Positions 38,146 through 49,035 of a stretch of 64,000 nt of DNA are shown piece after piece. Location of the stretch: positions 58,174,885 to 58,238,884 of the forward strand of contig CANTUZ010000002.1 in NCBI GenBank assembly GCA_947846985.1, read 5' to 3'. Each line of letters starts with the position of its first letter. Position 1 is the first letter of the stretch. Under the pieces are notes generated by a model. The model worked only from the letters and a program-made list of their open reading frames with translations. It ran no database searches and was not told the origin of the DNA. The position numbers and the translations under genes were made by a program. The stretch is from Fratercula arctica (lineage: Eukaryota > Chordata > Aves > Charadriiformes > Alcidae).

Positions 38146-41115
38146 TTTCTACTAGGAAGAAATACAGGTTTCCATCCTGTCCCTTTTGCCTGAATTTCTA
38201 TTTCCTTGCATGCTTTTTCTCCTTTTTCTCTGTTAGACTAGAGATTTGAGGGTTCAGCTTGCTGCTCCTTCCTGGAATTCCCTGTGCAGCATGGGTGACC
38301 CCTCATTACAGTAGGCTGCCCTATGTACAGACACTTTCTCCTCTGTATTTATGCCACCTCTTTTTAGTAGGGTATCAACCCTGGAATAGGCTGCTGTTGT
38401 TGTTAGGTCAGAGGAGTGTTAGGGGAATGTTGTTAATAAACATTCGGTTGTTGCATAATGTAGACGGAAAGCAGGCAGAGGAGACTGCATGTGCAGCTGG
38501 TAAGCTTTCTGTGAGCTGTAGAGACCATGGGCAGGCAAAGGCCACAGGTAATATAAAATTATGATGATACTATGTAAATTCTCAGGTGTTTGACACTGAA
38601 AAATTAACTCCATTAAACTACATATCTGGAAAAATATGTGAGTTAAGTTGAGAGTTTCTGTGCAAGGGCATGTGAGGATGCATGAGACTTGTTGTGGGAG
38701 CTTCTGTAACGTGAAAACTGTTTAATTTGCAACTGTGCAGATACATTGAGAATAATCCTAACAGGACTGATAAGCGAGTGTGAAGCAGTGAAAAGAGGAG
38801 GAAGACCAAACTCGTGTACTATATTTGCTTGTTAAAACCAGTGAAACTGAAATGATATCTCATTGACATTAATGAGAGGTATGTCTGTAAATTCCTGCCA
38901 AGGATCAAAGAAAAAGATTGTTTCATAGCTTCAGATGAATAAGAGGACTGAAGATATATCAATACAGTATAAACAGGTATGAGGGCAACTTTCAGATCTG
39001 GAGCAGAGACACTGTACAACACTGCTTTATTTTTGTCTACCTTGCCAATGTCACATACAGCATGTATAATCTGATTAATTTTAGCAGGAGTGTGTATTCT
39101 TCTACGTTCTGGGACCTCCAGATGCGGGCTTTGACAATGTCGGTTGCTCGTTCTTGGCAGAAATCTCAGTCTTCAGCTGAATGTACAAGTTGTACTGGAT
39201 TTGGTGGCAGCGCTCTCACTGGTGGGGAGGAGGATAACGGGTTACATGTTTTGGAGTTTTATCTTGGATCCTAATCATTGATCTGCTCCCTTCCAAGAAA
39301 ATAGGCTGTAAAGATATTAAATTTCTTATGAAGGTTGAAGTTCAGTTAAACAGATTCAGTTAAATTGATTTCCAAAAGCAAATCTGACGGAGAAAAAAAT
39401 GAACAGCGTTTGCAAATATGCCACTATCTGGAAGTACCTCATGGAGACAAATTAATAACTTGTAAGAAGTTTCCTTTTGAAATGTTCCTGCAGCAAGCCT
39501 TTAAAAAAATATATCTATGGAGACTTGGAAACAGACCCTTTGCAAAAAGGCTTTCCTTCAAGCGAGATCATTTAAACACGATGTGAAGCAAGGTTATGAA
39601 GGGGACAATTAATACTGGGTTTCCTGATACCGCCTAGAGAAATCTTGGCAGCCTTTTATTCACAGCAGTAGGAACGGCACTTGTAATTTCATTGTCAGCA
39701 TTTGCAAGTGTTATTCTAGCACTGCTAATGACTCCCTGGATGTCCCCTCGAAGGGGACTGCCTCGCTCGTAAAGATTGTAAACACATGGATCTCAAGGAA
39801 GGACTGAGACCTGACTGTGAAGCTGTCCGCATGAACAAATGACTCTTCCAAGGTGTTTGATCTCCCTGTCTGTGCGGGCTTGCCAGATTTGTCTGGACTT
39901 GGCCGTCCCTCAGCCTGGGGGTGCTTTTGCACACAGTTGATGGCAGGGATGTGCCACCTTTATGCCTGGGAGCTGCATGTGTGCCAGCTTGGTACAGAAG
40001 TGCCTGTGGAGCCAGAGTGATGGTTGGAGCCAGTGGCGCTGGTGTCCTGCTGCTGTGCTGTGTACAGCTTCTGCCTGTGAGGTCTGCCTGGACCTGCAGG
40101 GACAGAGGTGGTGCTCACACCCAGATGCCTAGAACACACACCAAAAGTGGCAAAATTAAATCATGTACCTGACTTTAATACCTGGCTCTTCAACTGCAAA
40201 AAAAAAACCCCAAAACAAAAAACCTGTCATTCCTTTCTCTTTCAGTGCTGTACATTTTTCTGGAGGAGCAACTCTTTCTTAATGGTGTCCTAGACTTTGA
40301 TATCTGTTGTATTCATGGTAATGTCGTCTTCAAATATCCATCTTCCAAATTATATTAAACCTGTTTGTACATTTATGGTATTTCTTCATGCTTTATTCAA
40401 ACGCACATAATCAAACAAAGAACAAATCAGGCTGTTATGCTGCAGAAGTCTCTGACAGTTAGTACTTAGATTTTTATGGGAAACCAAAATTTTGCAATTA
40501 TTTGTAATGACAGTAAGTGTGCTTGTCTGCCACCTCTTACAGAAGGATTTCGTAGTACTTAAGAGATATTAAGTATGCCGTAGCATGTTCCCGTTGCATC
40601 CAAGCCACTGTACAGATGGATAAGTGGGCAGGAAGTGTCATGCATGGTGTCAACAGCAGAATTAGAAGCTCAGTATTTCTGACTCTTTTTTTCCCAGTCC
40701 AGTGCAGTACAAGAAAACTGCTTTGACTTTATTTGCTTTGTCTTAGGTAAGCACATGCTTTGCAACAAGCCCTTCCTCTTCATGGACTTCTAAACATGGG
40801 GGTTTTTGGAAGTCCCATCCTGGGGATCTTGTAGATTTGATTAATCCATCCAGGCACATGAATGGTCTGAAGGAAAACTTACTGGACTGGGACTCCACTG
40901 CTTGTGGAATTACCAAATTGTCACCCTAATGTTTGTTCAGTGCTTCCTATTAGTAGTGACTCTAAGGCCAGTAGATACATCCAGACTTTTACCCCATGCA
41001 TTTTTATCCTGGGGTGTTTTGATTTGCGCATTTGGACATTTACCACTGAGCTATACTTGTATTGAGATTGTATACTGGACTTAATGACTTTCTGTTAATC
41101 TAATTAGACTCAGCA
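38146..41115. other. Intronic stretch without supported features
   Basis: Nothing recognisable beyond an A/C low-complexity patch at about 40198-40222. Open frames of 60-100 codons show no domain signal or splice context. Confidence 0.5.
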
Positions 41116-41257
41116 ATTTAATCAGTTCATAGAAATAAAATTTTTAAAAAGAAGTATCTAAGATTGCCTGAAGATTTTCACTAAAGGAAAAGAGCAGCCC
41201 AAAAACCAGCCTCAGCATTAATCTCCTACCCCAGCCCCTATCAGACAGGCAGGAGCA
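41116..41257 (-). repeat. Inverted repeat, left arm (142 bp)
   Basis: The reverse complement of this segment aligns with 43032-43169 over its whole length, from TGCTCCTGCCTG through GGCTGGGGTAGGAGATTAAT and GAAAATCTTCAGG to TTTCTATGAACTGATTAAAT. By eye about nine in ten bases agree, with one- and three-base gaps. Weaker similarity continues to about 41310. The arms are 1774 bases apart. Either two copies of an unnamed dispersed repeat landed in opposite orientation, or a local inverted duplication occurred. Confidence 0.93.
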
Positions 41258-43031
41258 ATATTTATTTCGGTAGAGCAAGAACTGACAAAAGTTTTCACCT
41301 GCACCCCACCTCTTTTGATAGCTATTTCATTTATTGGGGTTTTTTCTTTTAAGTGCTGCATTCACATACATTGAAATGCCACAAGATTTAATGTTTGGGT
41401 TAGAGGTTTTCTGTTTTCATTTTTTTTTGCTTTTAATTCATCATTTGCTGAAAAATGTAGTCCTAGGACAGTCTAAAGTTTTGCAAAATTTGGTCAATGC
41501 CATGGAGTAGTTTTAGTCAAAACACAAACACTGAAACAGTTTCAGCACTTCAAAAGGCTGTTTTTGTTTAAATACTTCCAAAAGCTAAGGAACTGAAAGT
41601 ATAGATTTACAGTATGTGGTCAGAGGAGAGTGGAACTTTTTTTCTGAAAAGCTTGGCATTCACCCAGAGTGTGGGAGGCTGGTTTTATCTCCTTTATGTC
41701 CTCAGGATGATTTGGCTGTGCATCACTCCTCTCCTGGAAGAGTTCCTAGCCTACAGGAGATAGATTAATTCCAGTATACTCTATGTCAATTGTTGACATT
41801 ATCCGTCTTCTCCACTGTGTAAAACACAAAGGAAATATGCACTAAGCTAGGTGCAAAGCTAAGCCATAGCTCAGTGGTTTAGATGCTCGTTGAAGAGGGA
41901 GAACTATGTTTGCCGTGCTTGTTCCAATTATACCCTTTCAGAGACAGAAGAACATAGAAATTAAAGAGAAAAAATGATGAGACAGTAGGTCTTTTGGTTG
42001 CTATTAAACAGCATGACCTTGACTTGGGAAGTGCTTACGTGGGGTATTTGGGGAGTCTGCTTGGGCCTGTTGGAGAAGGAGGTAATTCTGTCCTTGCTGT
42101 TTTTTCGTGCAATGTCTCAGAATTTTTGGTACTGTCTCCTGGTAGAAATAGGATGCTGATGGAGATAGGCATTTGCTCCTATATTTATGCATTTCATGCA
42201 ATTTGAAACACTGCCAGCACAAAAATCTGAGACTATGTCTCCTCCGATCATCTGCAGATTGGTTTTCATTCGCTTCCAGGAGAGCAAGACAGGTTCTAGT
42301 CTTTCTGGGTGGGAGAGAGACTTGAACACAGATTTGCCTTATTCTGGCTGAGCACGTTAACTGGTTTGGGTGGGTTTTGACTGCAAGGTGACAATTGCTA
42401 GTGCTGCCTTTCCCTTATCTCTCTTTTGTGCAGATGTGTTCTTTGGGACACTTAACAGATGCCAAGAAAACAAAGTTTTTTGTTGTTTTTTGTTGTTGTT
42501 GTTTTAGGAATGCAGGAAACAATTAGTTTCAGAACCCCAGAAGATAGTTATGTGCCCAGCTCCCTAATATGAGTGTGTTTCTCAGAAGACTTCTGTTTAA
42601 ACTTTCAAATCAAGCTGGCACCATCTGGAGTTTACCTGCCATTACATAATTAATTCATATGCCGATATGAAATATTTATATTTAATAAATAGCTCATAAA
42701 AAATATGTCTCCCTCTTCTCCTTTTACATTGAGAGGGTCTCATAGCGATGAATGTTGTTGCACTTCCAGGCAAGGAGCGTGGCAATACTGGAGAGATTTA
42801 TTTCAAATAATCACTGTTCCTCTTCAATAACGAGAGGGATGGGGAGGGTGGTACAGTGAAGCCTGTGGAGAAGGCAACACCTAGTATGTCTTTCCCAACC
42901 TTAAAGGCTGTTGTAAAACAGATCTGTGTAACGTTTGGGCTTAGGGCATTGGTAGTGTCTTTTCTAAGCACCAGATTTTTGCGGGCTGTGGTGTTGCTGA
43001 CCTTGCTGTGCCAGTTCACGGTACCTTCCTC

Positions 43032-43169
43032 TGCTCCTGCCTGACCAATGGGGCTGGGGTAGGAGATTAATGCTGAGGCTGGTTTTTGGTCTGCTCTTTT
43101 CCTTTAATGAAAATCTTCAGGCCATCTTAGATACTTTTTAAAAATTTTATTTCTATGAACTGATTAAAT
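43032..43169 (+). repeat. Inverted repeat, right arm (138 bp)
   Basis: Partner of 41116-41257 in the opposite orientation. An RNA spanning both could fold into a long, nearly complete duplex. I did not recognise the unit as CR1 or a known avian LTR. Confidence 0.93.
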
Positions 43170-46029
43170 GTCCCTGGAACTGCATGTTTAATACGTGAAG
43201 TGAGTTTAAACATTCCTGTGTAAGTCTCTTCTATGTCTGCTGCTGTAATTGGTTTTGGGGTTTTGTGTGATTGGGGTTTTTTTTCCCTGATGTTTTGAAA
43301 TAATCCAATGATTTAGACTTTCATGCAGTGAAATTAAAAGAAAAGAGATAAACAGTTTTTAAATAATAGTATGCACATTAGCGACATCAATCCTAAAAAG
43401 TTCCTTGTATTGACGTGTAGAATTGGCACTTCAGGTTTCTTGTTGCACACTGGATTTAGGCTCGGAGGAAGCCCTGCATTTTTGTTACCTTCAGTCTGTG
43501 ATCACAATTTTATGCGCATAAATAGTGCTAGATTGTACAACGTCCCCAAAGACTTCTCTCTTCTACCATCAGGCAGACACAGCGCAGGCAGTGTCGAAGC
43601 AAGCTGCCTACACGTATGCCTTGCAAATACGCCTCAAACCTGACCTGGAGGGAATACGTCTGTGGGTGGATACACAGCCCAAGCTTACTACCTTCTCAGT
43701 ATTCTGTCCCTCAGCTGAGACTGTTGGCAAAGTTGATAATGAATCCTGGTGATGGGGATGACTTTTTTTTTTTTCTTTTTGGGTGCAGAAGGGCCAGTAT
43801 GGTGATATGACAGTTAAAAACCCTGTGTTATTCTTTAGAGCTCAGCTTATGTTACAAATAATCAGTTACCTCATTCATTTCTTCATATATTTGAAGATAT
43901 TTTTCCAGCCAGTATTTTATGTGTGACCTACTGTACTTCACAGGGAGGAGTATGAAAGTATGGCTCCATAGCCAGGCCAATGGTGTGGCACTTAGGAAAG
44001 TGGGATTCAGCCGTCAGCTCTGCCAACAGACCTGGATGCATTTCTTTGTGATCTCTGTCCCGTATTCTTCTTTTACTGCTTAAGAAATGAGCAATTTCTA
44101 CACATAGGTAGTCTTGGAAGATGTCGATTAAAAGCTGATGAAAGACAGATATAAGTTTGACTGAACTGGTTTAATTAAAAGCTGGATTAAATAAGCAGAT
44201 TCTACCATTAGCAGAGGTGAGGAAGAGGGATTTCTGATAGCCTTTTGCCGAATAATAAGGAGGAGGACCAAGGACCACCGAATTATCACTTGCCATGTTG
44301 ATGGTTCTCACATAAAGCAATGCTCACTCTGACTATGGGACAGGGATCCTTTCTCAGTAGGTCCTCCCTTTTTCATAATTTGTATTTTTTTTTTTTGCTA
44401 ATGAATTTTAAATGAATTTAAATTTAAATGAAACTTTAAAAAAAAGGAGGGGGGGGGGGCGCAATATTCTAGATATCAGTTTCATTCCCTCTACTGAGAG
44501 AGTGTCCCCCCTCCCTCCTTTGTTTCATAGCCTTGGTCACATCGACTTTCCTCTTTGCTGGAAAAGCCTTAGGCAGTGCTGGACTTCTGATACAGTTAGG
44601 GTTCTTCCTGAAGGAGCCAGAGACATTGCCACTGAGTAGTCTTCAACTCTCCTCCATCGTTTGTCGGAGCAGGGCTGTCCTGTTTCTATTGCATCTTGAT
44701 TCTGGAACTTGGATACATCATTCTGCAAGAAAACAAGCAAACTCTTCCTGTTTACATCCATGCAGCTTTAACTGGAGCTTTGTCTTCAAATCAATTCCAA
44801 CTCCAAGCAAAGTTCAGTCATAACGTCATCTCAAAATCATGAATTCCCCATGGTTTTCCAGATGCTTGCACAAGCTTGTCAGAAAATGTTTTAAATGAGA
44901 AAGGTCTTCCAGAGGTTTTAATTTTTCTTTATACTAGAAATACCTGTTGTGGCTTTATCATGATGCTTTCATGAAAAGCAACCTCAATAACTGATCACCC
45001 AGACGCATCCATACGTTATGTTGCTGTTTGGGAGGTTTTGGTCAGGATCGGACACCTTTCTAAATCCCCATCTAGCCAGTTCTCAGACCATGAAGTTCAA
45101 TGGGACTTTTGAACGGGCGAGAGGAGATGCTGCTCCTACTTGGAGAGCTGTTGTGTTAAATTGGACGGTCTGTGTCTTACAAGCATAAGTTCATCTTTGT
45201 GGTTGTTTATGGATTTTTAAATCTGCATAATCATGGAGTTTGTGTTCTTTGACTGCAGCTATATCAGGAAAGCCTGAATATTTAATGGAGTATTGAATAG
45301 TGCATAACTCTTCCATGTATGAGCTTGCAGAAGGTGTTTTGATGGATTGGTTGGTTTGTTTCTCAAATTCCCTGTAGGGTCAGAGATCATGTATCTAAAA
45401 TATTTTATGTGTGTTGTGTGGGTTTTAGGTAATTAATACTTTATGCTTGCCCCTGAGATATGTGGTAGTGGTTAAAACTCAATTAAGTGGTGATTATGCA
45501 GTGATTATACTGAATGATGAATATTTCATTTATTTGGTTTGAAATATAAAATATATTATTGCCATGCTGGTTTTATTTCAAAAGACTTTGTGAAGATTAG
45601 TGCATTCAAAATCTGTTCAGTGTCCTAAATTTATTCTGCTGGAAGAATGCAAATACTTCTTTGAGGACTTTTTGAAAGGAATTTTGTTGTCTTACTTTAT
45701 CAGGATGCTTCTGGCACCTTTTTATAAAGGCTTTTTGCTTTGTCACCTTCAGATACAGACCAAAGTCGTTTTCTGTTCACACTGTTTATTAATTCAGCTC
45801 TTGCTAATTGCACATCAAGAAATATATGTGACTGCAAGACTGAAAGAAATAAGATGGGTGAGACAAGAGTCTGCACCTGTACTCTGTCTCGGACGGTGGC
45901 AGGTACTGTGTCAGGAAAGGCCATGAGCCTGCTCACTGTCTGAAGTCCCTTCCCTTCATACTTCTCTAACATATGGACCACTCAGATCAGAGATATTAGA
46001 GTGTAGCTTCCTTTTTATTTCCTTTAGTT
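43170..46029. other. Intronic stretch with a G11 run
   Basis: No gene is supported. An AT-rich near-palindrome (TTTAAATGAATTTAAATTTAAATG, 44407-44430, described here by its halves AATTTAAATT) is followed by A8 and a G11 run at 44449-44459. A CCATGAAGTTCAATGGGA core at 45088-45105 resembles the ancient repeat relics elsewhere in the window. Confidence 0.5.
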
Positions 46030-46385
46030 ACTGTTTTGGATCCGTCTTCCATCCATTTGTCTAGTCCCTTTTGAATCCGTCTGCTTCTGCAATCTCTTGC
46101 AGCAACCGATTTCAGATGTTGTCTGCCTACTGCGTAAAGAAATGCTTCTTAAACTAATTTCCTGCTAGGACAGGGGGCATTCATTGAAACTAATGTTACA
46201 GGGCTTGGAGAATAATAGTTCTGTATTCAGCCTCATTCAGCTGTGCATTCAACCTTGTTCTTGCCCATCACCCAGGCATCTGTTTTCCAAATTGAAGGCT
46301 CCCAAACCTTTTAGACCCTCCTTGAAAGGCAGCTGCTCCATCCCATTACTCATTGTGGTTGCCCTTCTCTATATGTCTGACTCCT
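46030..46385 (-). mobile_element. Ancient CR1-type LINE fossil
   Basis: The plus strand reads like the complement of an old CR1 3' region: AAGAAATGCTTCTTAAACTAATTTCC, then TTTTCCAAATTGAAGGCTCCCAAACC, then GGCAGCTGCTCCATCCC and TTGTGGTTGCCCTTCTCT. These blocks occur in this order in old sauropsid CR1 copies. It is much more diverged than the copies at 24802 and 63827, so it is from an older wave. Confidence 0.65.
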
Positions 46386-47670
46386 AGCTACAAGCACTTC
46401 TTGGAAAGCAGAAATAAGGACTTGGAGGTGCATTTTAAATTCCTAAGGGAGAAGTTGGTCAGTAGTGTCTGCTTAAAATTTGGGATTGCCCTCCTATGTG
46501 GAAACAGAGCTTAAATTGATCTTTAAATAAAGCTAATTTTAATTTCTAGGCTTTTAAGGAACTGTAATAAAATAACTCTGTTTTGAGTTGGATTCCAGTT
46601 AGTGTTACTGGCTTTTAGTTGTAACTTACTCTGCATGGGGTTATTAGCAGAGTAAAGGACTTTTTAACAGAGAGCGCTAAAGACCATGAAACCTACCTTG
46701 AAAAGTATGTATTGTCTCGTGCCTCGTGAAGCTTCATTGCTTTTGATAGGGCTGGCTGGGAGGTAAATTAGTGTGTGCTCACCTCCTATGCCGACACTGT
46801 GGAAGAGAGAAACTAGTTTAGCATAATTTTCAAAACTCAGTGCTGAGAGGCTTACTTGAGCGTGCCATTGGAAGAGATGGACAGATTTTAGCCTGAAGGA
46901 CTGTGGATAAGTGCAGCTGTCAGAAGACGGTCAGAATTCATGTACTGCTTCTGCAGCAAATGCTCAGCTCCCTTCTGTGGCAAGAGCATCAGAAATAAGG
47001 CTGCTTATCATCATGACTGACTCAGAAGAGCTATACTGCATAAGTGGAAGTTTCATCATGTGATTTCTAGCTCACACTACTGCTTAGCAGTAAGTTTTGG
47101 GTTATATAGCTGTGACACGCTTATGACTTTGCTGCCCCAATGTCTTCCAGTGGTGTACCAAGTGACATGGCTAACATCTGTCTTACGGTGTTTGTGCCGC
47201 CCAGGAGAGAAGGCTGTACAATGGAGCTCTTGGTTTGGTTGGGTGTGGTGTTTTTTTAATATACATATTGCTGTGCACTTTTATTAGAAAAGGCAAAGTT
47301 GTAGAGACGCATTCTGCATTTGGAAGGAAAAACAGTGGTGTTTGTGAAGGTTTCTGTCTGTTACTTTTCGGTAAGACTTGAGATATTACAGAGTTTAGAC
47401 TTGGGCTGCTCTCAGAGAGGAAGCTCGTCCACCCCTGCTTTCTGAAAGATGAGCTAAGATGATCTGCTAGAGAGCCTTGTGCCAGGTGAGTGAAGATACT
47501 GACCTAGGGTCAGCTGGATGAAGATCACCCAGCTAGGTAATCTTCCAGATAAGAGGCCCAGACCATGGGAAGTTTCTTGAGCTCAGCTTTGTATTGTATG
47601 AAACTCTGTTGTAGAGAGCGGAGAGAAAGTGTGGAGTTTTTTGGTTTGTAGATTGTGGTTTGGTTTTGTG

Positions 47671-47696
47671 TTTTTTTTTTTTTTTCTTTTCTTTTC
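47671..47696 (+). repeat. T-rich run
   Basis: Fifteen T followed by CTTTTCTTTTC. Simple repeat. Confidence 0.85.
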
Positions 47697-49012
47697 ATAG
47701 CCTGTGTTATTGAGGGAATGCACTCCAATACTCAGTGCCTGTTGGACTTTCTGAGGCACTGATGCCCTTATGGTCTATCACATACATCTCTGTTAGTGCT
47801 GTAGTTGAACTGAGAGATGGCAAAGGCACCCATGCCAAGACATAGTATGTAGGCTGAAGGGGGACCTTGAAGCTGTTGGGGTCTCTTAACTATGCTCTGC
47901 CCTTGAAACTGCAGGCAATTTAACCACTTGTGGATGTGCGTGGAGAGTCAGAGATGACTAGAAAAGCCTCAAAACACATTTTGCTGCCCATTTTGCCTTC
48001 CTTATCTAACCCTATCACCACAGCATTACCACTGTGGTCACAGCAGTGAGATGCAGGTGGAACTGAAAATCATCTACAGATTCTTAGCATTCGCATCCAT
48101 GTCACTTTTACCCATTTCAGTATTGCTATAAATAAATAAAATTGATCCTTTTGAGCCTTAATTTGGTTATCCAGACACAAACTGCTGGAGAAAGAATTGG
48201 ATTATATGCTTTGATCTGTGTTGTATCAGTCAGATTACATAGTTGGGCTCAATGAGTGTATCTTCTATGCTTCTGTGAGTGTGTCTTATGTTAAATATTG
48301 TAAATCAGAGCTCAGCTGCTAGGGATCTTACATGGTGGGTTGTTTTTTCAGATGAGCTCTAGCTGTAGGTCTATAGTAACTCTAAGTTTTTTCATCAATA
48401 TAGAGATTTTTTCATAAATCATATGCCCATGATTTTAATGTTCCTTGTGGAAAAACACATGAAGTTGGGTGCTGTTTGCTCAGAGACATACTGCTTCTTC
48501 TGTTTCCCCATTCTTCTAAATTTGGATGTGTGCAGTCTTGTTTCACTGCAGGCCTCTGTACGCTTTGTTTACCTATATTTTGCTGATGTGTGGCTAGGCA
48601 TGTTTTTTTGAGAAGGGCTGTTTTAAACACATCTGATACTTAAAAGTCAGAGACCTATGGTTTCTGTGTCATGTAAATGAAAAATGGTTTATTACCATGC
48701 TTTAGACCTGAACTAGTTGAATGAATGATATGTGAAATTTAAGCATAGAAATCTTGGTCTGATCCCAGTTTTAAATTCATCTGAGACTTTGAACACTTAC
48801 TCTTTTTCTCTGTGATGAATTGGGAATAGTACTGTACCACCAACCCTCTACTTAGTTCCAAGGTCTTTTCAAAATTCAAGAATGTCACTCCATAGGGTTT
48901 AAAAAAGAAAAAAAAAAAAAGGAAATAATTGACAGCCTAATGCCAAAATAGTCTTGTCTGTTTACATGGGGCCAGAAGATCAGGTTGCAAACTTGTCAGT
49001 GCAGATGAGACT

Positions 49013-49035
49013 GGGGGGGGGGGGGTGTTGGGGGG
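49013..49035 (+). repeat. G13 run plus G6
   Basis: Thirteen consecutive G, then TGTT, then six G. On the non-template strand this could form a G-quadruplex during transcription. It is also prone to length error in sequencing. Confidence 0.9.
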
